Below are positions 45,346 through 56,421 of a DNA stretch of 64,000 nt, one piece after another. The notes under the pieces are model-generated. The model ran no database searches, was not told where the DNA came from, and saw nothing but the letters and a program-made list of their open reading frames with translations. The translations under genes and the position numbers were made by a program. This DNA comes from Siderastrea radians (lineage: Eukaryota > Cnidaria > Anthozoa > Scleractinia > Rhizangiidae), in assembly GCA_964017195.1 (NCBI GenBank), contig OZ024890.1, positions 66,742,876 to 66,806,875 on the forward strand, written 5' to 3'. Every line of letters begins with the position of its first letter. Position 1 is the first letter of the stretch.

Positions 45346-46486
45346 CAAATTTCGCCTTTGCCTGAACGATGTATATCTAAAGTATTCACCACAACGGAAA
45401 TCTTGTGGAGTGCACTGGGTGAACGTTAATTCTGAAGAATTACATCTTAGATTTTTGAATTAGAATTCAACAAATATCGCTTTCGCTTACAGTTTCATAT
45501 TTTCTCATGAACATGAAACAGGTTCTGTGTTGGTGTTAACCAGTTCCAACCTGTTTCTTTCATACATGGCTGGACTGGTTATGACCCACTATGAAAGAGA
45601 ACATTGTGATTGTTTTCCTGACCGGTTGGGGTTTCGCTTAAGGTGGACCGCTTATGAATTGATTTTACCAAATTGTGACGTTTAATGTGGCTAAATACTT
45701 ACGTAGTTAAATTCATTTAGGCAAAGTTAAACTTGAGCGGAGCTGGCCAGCGGTCTCCGCCGTTGCAGCACGTGACCCACGGGGCGGCCCTCGGGGCTTT
45801 GCAGGGCCTCTTTTGTGTTCGTGGTTAGTGTTGCCTTTGCATTCTTGCATTGCTTGCTTCGCAAATTGTTGCTTGCTGATCGTCCTTGGATCAACTGTGA
45901 TTCGCTGCAGATTCTCGCTCCCTCCCCACCCTCCCTGTGGAGTGGCGGGCAGTATCGTAGGTATTTTTCTGTGTCAGGTAGGTATTACCACAGGTAAGTA
46001 TCTCCACTGAGTTTACTCAGTGTGACGGTGTCAGTGTCAGTGGCTGCTCTTGGGGTGGTTCCCGCTTCCAGGGTTGCCATGGATACCTCCTCTCTGCTGC
46101 TTGCAGTTGGCCCCCCACTAAACTTTAAAGCACTAGCTCCCAAGCTCATCAATAGCGATGAGTTTAACTAAACATTGTTCAAGTTTCTGCAGAGCTTTTA
46201 TTTACCAAAGTTGCAAGGAACTTTTTTCTTTGTACTCGACTATCGTCTTTTTAGTGGAGTGCGTCTCCGATTGATTAACTTTGTTACGCTGTCAGTAATT
46301 TAACAGCAGAATATGTTTTGAGGTCAAGTCGTAAATACAGGTTTCGATTGAGTTGAGCGTCCTTGTGTATGTAAAGAATTGGAAAATATATCGCTCTTTC
46401 CATTTACTTTGCAATCCATACGATCGGTTCAGTTGAGAACCCGGCAAAATAAAAGTAACTTGACCAACATTACTAAAAGCACAACA
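45346..46486. other. Unassigned sequence inside the large inverted-arm element
   Basis: Includes a CpG-rich stretch at about 45740-46100. Short frames (45813-46010) have no recognisable domain. Confidence 0.3.
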
Positions 46487-46974
46487 CAACACATTCTCTC
46501 ACACATTCGTTAAACTGCGAGTAGCGCCAACATATAGTTAAAGAAAAAAGAGGGAGAAAGAACAGGAGGAACTTGAGATGTTTAAAAAAAATTTCGGAAA
46601 GAAACTGAGAAAAAATTCGTCTTAAAAAGAAGACAAAAAAGGATATGATACTTTTCCCAAGAGTATCATCTACAATTTTGAGAATACTGATGAGGAATCT
46701 ACACTATTTTCCATCGCAACTGGCAACTCGCCGCTGGCAACTCGCAACTCGCAACTCGCAACTGCAACTCGCAACTCGCAACTCCACAACTCGCATTTTT
46801 CCCACACCCATTGAAAAAACGAGTTTCTGCTTTATGAAAACCTGAGTTTTGGACTCGTTAGGTGTATAGGTGTTTTACAGTGTTAAATTTTTGTTAGTCT
46901 GTCAAAAAGGAAACCAAGAATTTGCTCAAATTTTCTTGTAGGAGAAAGAAGTCAATGGAATTAAGTTTATGTTT

Positions 46975-47849
46975 GTATGTGAACGCTAATCGCCAAAAGA
47001 ATAATTAGAAATATTAGGCTCGCTTTATTTCCAACTGATTTGCAATTATCTCAAAGGCGTACAATTTTTATCGAACATTCATCCTCACCGGACTACGGCA
47101 TCGGAAACATCTTGCCGTACTTTCTATAATTTCATGAACATTGACTGTATCTACCTATCAAAGAAAAGAATAAATGGTTTTATTAAGGCATATACTGAAG
47201 TGTTTCATTGCAATAATTATGTCTTGTGCGAATGCAGACTGTACTAGCCGTTAAAACACTTTATAGACTCCACAATGTACGTCTGTTATTGTAGTTTGAA
47301 AATTTTGAACGGTTTACAGTTTTATTCAGCGGGATTCAGGCTGGACTAGGGCTGGACAATTTTGCGGTTCCAAGTATTACATGTCAGGCTAATGTCACGC
47401 TCTTGTCCGCTTCTTGTTATGCTCTCGTGAGCCCTAGTAAGGAGATTTAAATGTCAGGCTCTTGTCTTGCTAGTTCCCGCTAATTTTCAGGTTCCACGAC
47501 CTGCTCGTGTCACGCTCTTTCCTGCTCTGTCTGGTTCGCGTATTTTCTGCTCTTGTCCGGCTGGTGTCTGGCTAGAAAGTCAGGCCAGAGTCAGGCTCTT
47601 GTCGGGCTGGACATTTTCGTACGGGAATGGGTATTCAGCCATAAAAGGCATATACTTCGGTAAAAATCGGGTTTTATCGAGGAAAAATCGGAAAAATAAA
47701 CTTTTCGACCAATCAGAGCCTTGGAAATTAATTAATTAATTCAATTAAGAGGAGTTGCCAGTGCGCAAGCCCTGCATTACGCCCCTTTCCTTCTTACGCG
47801 AACCATTACTGAATTTGTCATTATATACGACTGATCATGATATCAACCT
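46975..47849. other. Flank after the CPSF3 fragment, no gene seen
   Basis: At 47340-47620 a degenerate repeat of GTCAGGCTCTTGTC-like units is visible. No later CPSF3 exon was found. Confidence 0.4.
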
Positions 47850-47853
47850 TTAA

Positions 47854-48056
47854 CCCTTTCACTCCCAAAGTCAGTTATGGAGACATTAAGGTGGTTCTAA
47901 CTTTTGACTCTGGAGGAAATCCTATGGTGCTACCATTCAAATTAAACCTTGTCAGCAGTTCTTTCACATGGTACTATTTATATTTAAGTATTTTGCAAAA
48001 TGAAATTTGGGATTCATCTTGAATTTTGACTTTAGGTACTCTTGGGAGTGAAAAGG
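47854..48056. mobile_element. piggyBac-like MITE with TTAA flanks
   Basis: Ends CCCTTTCACTCCCAAAG and, inverted, CCTTTTCACTCCCAAG, flanked by TTAA at 47850-47853 and 48057-48060. TTAA duplication with a CCYTTT start is the piggyBac pattern. 203 bp, non-coding. Confidence 0.75.
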
Positions 48057-48568
48057 TTAAAACAGAACATGGTTCAGAGAACGATGATCATCAGTGAAAA
48101 GCGACAAAATTTAAGTTTTGTTGCTGCTGGGCTTGGTTTGTTGATAATGCAAACAAACAGCGAAAAATTACTGTGAAATTCCCCCTAGGTAGGTATCATA
48201 ACAAACCATTGCCCTGAGTCTGATCGTTTTTTACGTCGATTGCACCAAGATCACGCTATTAATATTAATATACTTCGCTGTTGCCTTAAACGTTGGAGTA
48301 AAAATTTAAGCCAAGAGGAGAACAAATCAAGTGCTTGGAGTATAACTATTAGAAATAAACTTTTGCTCCCTTTGATTAGTCGAAAAATGAAAAAAAAAAG
48401 AAAAAAGAAAAAGGAGAAGAAGCTATCGTGACCTGTTATCTTAGTTAAGTACACAATTGTTCAGTTTAGTGGGGCGGCGATGGAGGGAGATCTATCACGT
48501 CAGTGATGGCACATTGAAGGTCTCTACTTGCTAAGATAGATTGTCAAATGAGGGTCTCTGGTTTGGGT

Positions 48569-48653
48569 CTAGGCTCGATTTCCAGCCGTTGAGGGAGTCC
48601 GGTTCATCCTCCTCCCAACGCGGGCGCACAAAACGGCTGGAGAGCGAGCCTAG
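48569..48653. mobile_element. 85-bp foldback element
   Basis: 22-bp arms CTAGGCTCG(A/C)T(T/C)TCCAGCCGTT are inverted at 48569-48590 and 48632-48653 around a 41-nt loop. A minimal MITE or hairpin; no target duplication seen. Confidence 0.6.
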
Positions 48654-49050
48654 TTTGAGTCTTACTGACGGTAAAATTACTTTTTAAATGGTTAGCGGTT
48701 GTTTGGCCGTTTGACGGTTGACGGTTGACGGTTAACCCGATTTAGAGGCTATTGTGAAACTGTTTTACAACGGAACGATGTAGAAGATCCCTTAGAATGG
48801 AAAACGCATCGTTCTTTCTGAACAAGCTTTTGAAAATTAAAGGAGGCTTTTGGTTGACATATTGAAAGGTACGTTCTAGTGCTGAAAAACAACTGACTGC
48901 ATTCACTCAGCGCGAAGCTGTTGACTAATCCTAAATAAATATCATACCTTAGTATGGAAAACTCTGTAAGGCTTTTCTGGTAGTAACAGCAATTGTCAAG
49001 TCTCGGTGGAAATCAAACCAAACGTTCCAACAGTATAGATAGTGTTGAAT

Positions 49051-49342
49051 GGGGCCATTCCATTTTATATCCGCACCCCCCCCCCCCATGGAAGAGGTCA
49101 ATCAAAATTTACCCCCTAAGGATCAAAGATCAAAAGTGCCGACACGTGCCCCCCCCCCCCCTCTTCAGAAATTGCCTAAATTTTCTTTTCCCCTCAGAAA
49201 AAAGGCAACTTTTTCCAAACCCCTCGGAAATATTTAAAAGATCAAAGGCGCCGACGCAGTGACTCCCTCAGAAATGACGTTCAAGGACTCCCTCAGAAAA
49301 TCTCTTCCATCGGGCGGGTGTGGATATTAAATGGAATGACCC
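49051..49342. mobile_element. About 290-bp MITE present only in block B'
   Basis: Ends GGGGCCATTCCATTTTATAT and, inverted, GGGTCATTCCATTTAATATC, followed inward by CCGCACCCCC / CCACACCCGCC and ATGGAAGAG. Block B (near 23740) lacks it. The exact target duplication is blurred because flanking GAATGG sequence resembles the ends. Contains C tracts. Confidence 0.7.
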
Positions 49343-50508
49343 ATGGAATGGCAACCGAACGTGACAGGAAGAAATTTTCAATGTTTGCTTTACAGCGAGT
49401 TGCTGGAACATGGTCGCCAGGGATGACCCGAATTGACGTCATCAATGATTCTAGGAAAAAAGGAAGCGCTTGGTTACACCAAAGACGCAAGACAAACAAA
49501 CGTACTATCAGGGCCAAAATACGGCCGTAATTGCAAATGCGTGTTGCTCAGTTTGTGTGTCTCACGAAATCTGGGCCACAAGTAGACCAAGAAAGATGTA
49601 GGTCAGTAAATTTCCCTTAATCATTACAGTATATACTTATACAGACGTTGAACGCAGCAGATAAATTATCCGAAATTATGCTCCAAGCTGCCTGGCATTA
49701 AATGCTATATTTTCGAGCTTGATCCTTAATTAACCAGCCAGCTTAAACTCGAACGTACTGTAGAACCCCGAAATATTTATTATAGAACCCCAGGATAACG
49801 AAGTCCCTTATCATCCTACAAGCCATCGAAGGTTAATATACCACTGTGTGATTTAAATGTTTCGCTATAACGAAATCTCCAATATAACGAACACATTCCA
49901 GGTTCAATAACAGATCAACAGAGGCACGCAGAACTAAAATCACGAATTTTTGGTCAATCGTTCAAATCTGAATATTCAATTTATTCATACATTTTTCTAA
50001 TTCCCGGAAGCGGAAACGAAGGTTTACGAAATTGAAAGGGTTTTTTCCCGGACGACTTCCGGTGTATTGTTGCGTCATATTTTTCGAGCTTAAAAGAGTG
50101 TTTCACTGTACTCCGGTTTCAACTGTTTGTGTGGCCTTTTCTTCGCTTTTTGGTTCGCATTCTAATTAAGAGCTTAAAATTTACAGACTGAAAAGGAAAA
50201 CTAAGGACAGAGTAGTTACCAAGACAACAGTAGTTGCGGGAAGCGACGCAATAATTCTTCCTTCCCCGGACTCGATCAAGACAACGTCGTTCAGAGGCAA
50301 ATGTGGATACGATTTCGCTCTATTGCTCATCACCTTACTAGTTTTGGATTCTTCATTGGAACTTAGGTACAGTGATTTATTTATTCTAGGGAAATTAGTT
50401 GTTAGTTTTGTGGACGTTCCCCTTACTTTCTAAAGCGTTTGCTATTGAAAACCAAAGAATAAATTTTGTCACCGGAAGTCAATACATGGAAACGAAATTA
50501 TTTTGTCG

Positions 50509-50516
50509 TATAAAAG
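50509..50516 (+). promoter_or_regulatory. Candidate TATA box upstream of gene 4
   Basis: TATAAAAG in the same context as 24829-24836. The segment is present once here, twice in block B. Confidence 0.3.
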
Positions 50517-51416
50517 AGTTCCATTTTCAGTTCTTCTCGGCTGCAAATAGACAGGCATTTCGCGCATCTCTCGCTTTCCCAGTGCCATAAACTTCAGTGC
50601 ATTAAACTTGTATGCTAAGTATGTGAAAAAAGTGGGTATTTCTTGAGACTTTCTTTTAATGAGTAAGCTCTTCCAGCGTCAGGCGATCCACAAAGTATTA
50701 CGTAGCACCATTTGTGATCCAGGTGGGCGACTCGGCCCGGATTAGCGAGCCCTGAGCTCACTGAATGACCGACCAAAATTTAGCAGTTCACAGGAATGCT
50801 TCTAAATTTCTTTGCTGAACACATTCAGAAAAGGTCAGATAATGATTATTGCTCAGCATAAAGGTGATTGCTCAGCTAAGTCTTGTTTGATGATGTAGTC
50901 AGTGCGGCAGTCAGTTTCGAGTGAATGAATGTGAAAGTGAATGATTGAAACTTTTATATTCACAAAAGTATTTTTCTGCTCGAGGGCAGAATTGTGTAAT
51001 TTACAACTTCTAAACAAATCTACAGAATATAAAACAATCATAATGTCAATGGACTAAAAACACTTGTATGAGTAAATATTCTAATATAAATCTTAATGTG
51101 ACTTTCTGGGCCCCGAAATGTTTTCGAAAGTTCTGTGAAACAGGCCTTAGTCTCCTGAGAGAACAGCCCTGCTCTGTTGAAGTATCAGTGTCGTCAGCCT
51201 GCTATGTTTGTCACGCAGCCGTTCTTAGGGTCCTCACGCAACGCTCCTCCCAATAAGTCTCCTGTTGCACGTTGGTTCTCGTTCTTGCCAGGAGGGGTTT
51301 TTCTCAGGGTACTCCGATTTCAATCCCTCTCCTCAAAAACAGTTCTTTCTAAATTCCAATTTGACATGGATAAAGTGGACGAAGAACCACCTTGTGGATG
51401 TGCCCTTGCTAATTCC

Positions 51417-51812
51417 CATCCATCCATCCATCCATCCATCCATCCATCCATCCATCCATCCATCCATCCATGCATCCATCCTTCCATCCATCCATCCATC
51501 CATCCATCCATCCATCCATCCATCCATCCATCCATCCATCCATCCATCCATCCATCCATCCATCCATCCATCCATAATATGTTGTATATTTTAATTTGAT
51601 GAAATTCCGTGGGTAAATAAAAGATTCTATCTATCTATCTATCTATCCATCCATCCATCCATCCATCCATCCATCCATCCATCCATCCATCCATCCATCC
51701 ATACATCCATCCATCCATCCATCCATCCATCCATTCATTCATTCATTCATTCATTCATTCATTCATTCATTCATTCATTCATTCATTCATTCATTCATTC
51801 ATTCATTCATTT
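51417..51812. repeat. Compound (CCAT)n/(CTAT)n/(CATT)n microsatellite upstream of gene 4
   Basis: (CCAT)n at about 51417-51574, an AT-rich spacer, (CTAT)n from about 51623, (CCAT)n to about 51734, then (CATT)n to 51812. The corresponding block B array is (CATT)n only. Ile-His-Pro-Ser and Met-Asp-Gly-Trp frames are artefacts. Confidence 0.95.
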
Positions 51813-51924
51813 ATTAGCTTCTTTGCCGTTATCGAAATTTAATGTGAAAGAAAGGTTGTTTTATTTCATTTAACAATATTCCATTTATATCCAAGGAAAG
51901 GGGCCGACGAAACAGTTTCAAAAA

Positions 51925-54900
51925 ATGGTCAGCACAAGCAAGCCTCCAGAAGTAACAGTTACCGTCCTGGAGAAACAGAAGCTTCCGAAAAGTTCAGTGG
52001 ATTGGAATGATGTCCACCTCCCGACCGATATTCTATTACTGACGGTCGAGGACTGTGAATTTTTAAGCTGCCTTTCTCATCTAAAGCCGGGTTTCTATAA
52101 GAGTTGTCACAAAGATCTTGGATATGTGTATTTCGGTGTTTTGGGTGACGATCAAACGACGTGGCTGAGAATTGCTTTAATTAAATGCAATAAGGGCTCT
52201 ACAGTTCCGGGTGGTTCTGTAGTTGTTGTGAAAAATGCGGTGGAATTACTAAGACCCAAAGCTGTTTTTTGTGAGAAGCTGAACAAGGAGACGTGGTTGT
52301 CTCGGCGAAATTAATACCGTATGACCCCACCAAAGTCTTGGCAAGTGGTACTCGGGAACGTGGCGTTAGTGTTCCACTGAACAAGCATCTTTTGAACCTC
52401 ATACGAAGTGCTGGTGAGGGCTGGGTGGCTCCCTTGAAAGATCCAAGTCAACTGAAGGTGGCAGTACCCCGTGATGGCGTGATTCTTAGTGGCCCAGCGG
52501 AGGTGGCAAGCTCAGAGCGGTGTAAAGAACTCCTCAGTCGATTCCCTGAAGCAATCGCTATTGAAATGGACGGCGAAGGTAAGGAATTGACAACACTTTA
52601 AAGCCAGGTTGGCAGTGATTTTAACGCAGAAGGAGTTAAATTGACTTTAAAAATTTCTCCATGTCTTAAATCTCACAAAAAATCTTTTATTTCAGCTTCC
52701 ACCCCCCTACCAGATATCAGCCCCCACCCCAATCTTCTCTCTAACCTGTTTCCCTCTTTGTGAAGAGTCTCACTTGTGAAACTGATGCAAAAATTTGAGT
52801 ACAACTAAAAAATTAAGCACAGTTAATAAACTCAGTATTAGCTGAGGCAGCAGTGGACCATTCCTCCTGTAGTTTTTGACAATTTATAAAGATTTTTTTC
52901 TCTCAGAACTTGAGCGTCATCCCTGCATGCGAATTTAGCTCCTAGATAGTTCTCGATCGGCCACAGTAGAAAAATTGCCTACTGTAGTTGAAAGAGCGCA
53001 ATAATTCAAGCAAACTCGCAGCTAATTTCACTGCTCAGTATGTGCAGACCAGCAATTTTTTTTGAAAAACATGTTTCGCCGACCATGATTCACCCTTGGT
53101 CAAAAAGTCATCTCCTACGCAAATTTGATACTCAAATTTCCATCGCTGGCGAATCATGACTGGAGGATCATAACTGCGAGTTACCTGCCATGGTTTTCCC
53201 ATCGAAAAGAATCACGGAAATTAATTTGCACATGAAATACGTTTGCAGAGAAAATAATAACTTTCAGAAATAGAAACAATCAAAGGAGCAGAAGATCTGC
53301 AATTTTCTTCACCCGGATCCGGTTTTACCATCGTGGCTCCACAAGTTCACTATATTATCCAAATCGAACCTGTGACCCAGTCCCCCTCCCCATCCAGCAC
53401 ACACAGAATGCATGTCTAACCAAGGCTTCCTTCTGCGGTTTAGGTCTGTACACTGCAGCACATGATCTGGAAGTCGAGTGGATTATCATTAAAGGTGTCT
53501 CGCACTACGCAGATGAAGACGAATCAGTAAAGGATTCGTGGGAGACTTTTCGCAAGTATAATGGCAGCCTCTCTAACGGCTAATATTCTCAGTGATTCCA
53601 TGGTGTTCCGAAGTTGGCCTCATTATGGAGGTAAATGGTTGTTTATAGTTTTTTTATAGGGTTATTTATCGTGATCTATACTCTTTACTATCAATTTCTC
53701 TTTTCACAGATCATCTGTAGTCTTATACTCGTAAATAATCTCAAATAATGTCTTTCTTGTTACCTTGTGATGTACGTCTGTTTTCTCATTTGTCGCTTCT
53801 TTACGTGAATGTGTGAATCGTGCACATGCACGTTTGACGACTCGAAAGTACCGAGTAACGAGTATCCGAAAAATGTGCACTGACCCCGAAAGTGTCGGGA
53901 AGTTACCTTACATCTACAGAAATTTTACAGCTTATGCAAGTTTACAAGTTTAATTTCTTTTCTCTTCATCGTCTGCCCAGCGATAAGTAATCACAGCGTG
54001 CTGTTAGATGTGTACACTGCTGTATGTCAGAAAGCTCGTGGCCAATGGTGTCATTAGATATAGTTCACAAATAGACTTTAGCTAACAATTCAGGAAGTAT
54101 TCCTGTATCATAAGGCAACACTTGGCGATGGCCGTCGGATTTGGAGCGTCTTAGCCGAGTATTGAGAGACTTAAAGAGACTACAATCTATTAATCCAAGC
54201 AAGTCTGAGATTATTTCTTTTACTGTAACCATGAAAACAATGTCTCAGTGTCTCAATCTTTGTTTATTCTAGTAAAGGTTTTGTCGGACCATTAGCTCTA
54301 CAGACCACACCCTTACCGAAACACCGTGAGCTAGCGGCGGCTGCAAATGCCTCTCTCATATTTATATATATTTTTCTGCACTACAATGTGGACAGTGCTC
54401 AGAAATTGAACCTGATTTAAAGTCCTCGGTTTTTGTTTCTCTAATCGCACAGTTTCGAGACAATTTCGTTAAATAAATGCTTAGACAAGACGGCTACAAA
54501 TAAGTCTTGCTGTATTTCTCTTGACAGGTTCTTCTGCGCTGGAGCACGGTTCAACCTCGACAACAGGAAGTTCTCGTGCCATGAAAGGCATTATTATTGA
54601 TATTTTGTGTATATGCTTCATCGGCCAGAAAGTAAGCTGGTGAATAAAAGAAAATTTTCGTGATTCGTGGAGATTTAAAATAATGGCGGCCCTCTCGCGC
54701 GCGATAAAGCTTCGAGACTGCAGAAATATTTACATTTGCTCTACCTTTCTTATGGTTAACTTGTAAGATATATTTTTTCTATTGCAGTAAAGGCGGGCAA
54801 AGTTTCAGATAAAGACCTACAGTTGCTATCTGGAAAACTCGTCGGGGATAAATGGAAGAAACTGGGGCGTCGCCTGAAGGTCGATGAAGCAAAGATAAGT

Positions 54901-55074
54901 GGATATCATAAACAACATGAAGAATTGGACGAAAAGGCGTATCACATGTTGACGTACTGGAAGGAGAAAGAAGGTTCTGGTGCTACTTATGAAGTTTTGT
55001 ACGATGCTTTGTGTGATGCAGAGAGAGTGGCCTGTAAAAATTTAGCGGAACAAATTTGTTGTCATCATTCTTAA
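51925..55074 (+). pseudogene. Gene 4: broken PNP-Death gene
   Basis: Same plan as gene 3 at the 5' end and gene 1 at the 3' end: exons 51925-52578, 53444-53630, 54528-54587, 54788-55074. Exon 1 has a 28-bp deletion at 52273 that removes the VGHCSSLKG loop and leads to TAA at 52312-52314. Exon 2 has one extra base near 53535 and would end early. IEMEGE has become IEMDGE, and VSHYAD keeps the His of gene 3. The linker exon ends ATGAAAG before GC instead of GT. The Death exon (54788-55074) is intact, with four residue differences from gene 1. Translation as a full protein is impossible; a transcript starting at a later ATG or a Death-only product cannot be excluded. Confidence 0.85.
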
Positions 55075-55737
55075 TAACGGCTCAGGTGAAGACAAATACA
55101 AGGTAGAACTCGGTGGGTTTTGATGAAACCAACCTTGCTAATTACTCAAACCAAGCAGTAGTTTCGAATTCCTTTGTTTCAGATTGAGGCTCATAACTTG
55201 TATGCCAGTAAACACCAGCAGTTTTAACAGCAGTTTTCCCGTGATATGCCTACATTTACCCCATGTAATGAGATTGCAACTGACGCTAACTACTAACTAT
55301 CCTGCAAGCAGACTCACTTGTTTGATGTCTAGGACTGAAACCCGTTTACCTTGGATTTGCTAACAATTTTTAATCATTTTACTTTTGCCTATTTGGAGCT
55401 AGATAATCTCGAGTTCCCCGCGACCTCCTTCTAGTTGCCGAAGTTGACACATCGCAATTCGAACGACAGTGTATTATTAGTGTATGCTGCTTAATTATCA
55501 CAGAAGACAACGTTGCACAAAATCCTGACGTATATTAAATTGGTCATTTTTTAACGAGAAAAAAGAACTTGATTCTTAATCCTTTGATTGCCTTTACAGT
55601 GGCTAACTTACCGAATATCATCTAAGTTTATAAAATAGAACGCTGATTAGAAGTAATAAACAGCATGAATGGTCTGTATTACATGAAAGGAAGACTGCAA
55701 GAACTAATGTCAGTTTGTACCATTGTTCAGTTTTGTT
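55075..55737. other. 3' flank of gene 4
   Basis: Matches 1645-2280. No gene seen. Confidence 0.5.
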
Positions 55738-56421
55738 AAAAGTAGTTTCTACTCTAGTGTTATAAGGATGTCTGAATACTATAATTTGCCTGATTTTGAC
55801 CCCAATGTCTTAAATAAATCTAAGATCAAACACTATATAAGCCTAATGTAACACAAATATATCCTAAACTGGCAACATTCTATTCAACAGTCAAAGAAAC
55901 TAGAATTTTATAACACTTTTAAAAACGAATACACACCTTCTTTTTTAGAACTTACAAGCAAGTTAAATGAAAGGAGAGAATTAGTGAAATTCAGAATAGG
56001 TAATGATTGAAACTGGTAGAGATAGTCAAATCCCGAGAGTTAATAGACTTTGCCCTACTTGCCGATCTAATCAAATTGAGGATGAAATTCACTTACTTTT
56101 TCACTGTCCTAAATACTCAATTTTTAGAGACAGATTTTACAGGAAACTAGAGTATCACCTACTATTTATAAAACGATTGTCTACATTGGAAGCTACAAAA
56201 GAATTAATGAATTCTGATAATTGTTTTGTAAGCATTCAATTGATGAGATTCATTCTATCATGCTTAAATTTTCGCAATAATTTATCATCAATTCAGACTG
56301 ATGTAACTTAATTCTTATCTCCATATATAATTATTACATTATAAGTTCTTTTTGTTGAGTTGTATGCTTTTGCAATACTGTAATAACCTATAGTCATGCA
56401 AATAAAGCTATTGTTGTTGTT
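55738..56421 (+). mobile_element. 5'-truncated LINE, duplicate of 2285-2965
   Basis: Extends slightly further 5' than its partner, which lacks about 30 bp near 2306. Frame 56003-56311 carries the RLCPTCRSNQ motif. Ends ATGCAAATAAAGC and a short TTG tail. Confidence 0.75.

Larger units (their letters stand above)
42352..46818. mobile_element. Large inverted-arm element hosting nested transposons
   Basis: Arms 42352-42676 and 46487-46818 are inverted copies. Shared landmarks are GTTGCGAGTTGCGAGTTGC runs near the outer ends, TTCTCAAAATTGTA, and TTGGCGCTACTCG near the inner ends. The interior holds an hAT-like element and unassigned sequence at 45346-46486. It could be a DNA transposon with long terminal inverted repeats or two copies in opposite orientation; no target duplication was resolved. 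Confidence 0.55.
33412..46974 (+). pseudogene. CPSF3: CPSF3 (CPSF73) N-terminal fragment with nonsense codon and retrotransposon
   Basis: Exons in one continuous frame: 33412-33488, 33914-33977, 34566-34663, 34897-34942, 35971-36023, 40843-40872, 41545-41629, and probably 46942-46974. They match the start of cleavage and polyadenylation specificity factor 73, the metallo-beta-lactamase nuclease that cuts pre-m[92 protein letters not shown]. The HxHxDH metal motif is present, but exon 4 then has TGA (34928-34930) where the family has Trp (LPWFL). LDCGIHPG has become LDCAIHPG. About 160 of the family's roughly 680 residues are present, and no later exon was found before block B'. A gypsy element lies in intron 5 and a transposon nest in intron 7. 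Most likely a partial duplicate pseudogene; the intact gene should be elsewhere. Confidence 0.88.
48771..53973. repeat. Segmental duplication block B'
   Basis: Second copy of block B, joined directly to block A' at 53973/53976 (CATCGTCTG then CCCAGCG). Carries the PNP half of gene 4. Confidence 0.9.

Noticed and set aside
51177..51599. Repetitive Ile-His-Pro-Ser and Met-Asp-Gly-Trp frames
   Set aside because: Products of the (CCAT)n microsatellite on the two strands.
51417..51812. CRISPR-like array
   Set aside because: Uniform tetranucleotide repeats without spacers in a eukaryotic context; a microsatellite.
51925..52601. Two separate small PNP genes at 51.9 and 52.3 kb
   Set aside because: They are the two halves of one exon split by a 28-bp deletion relative to gene 3.
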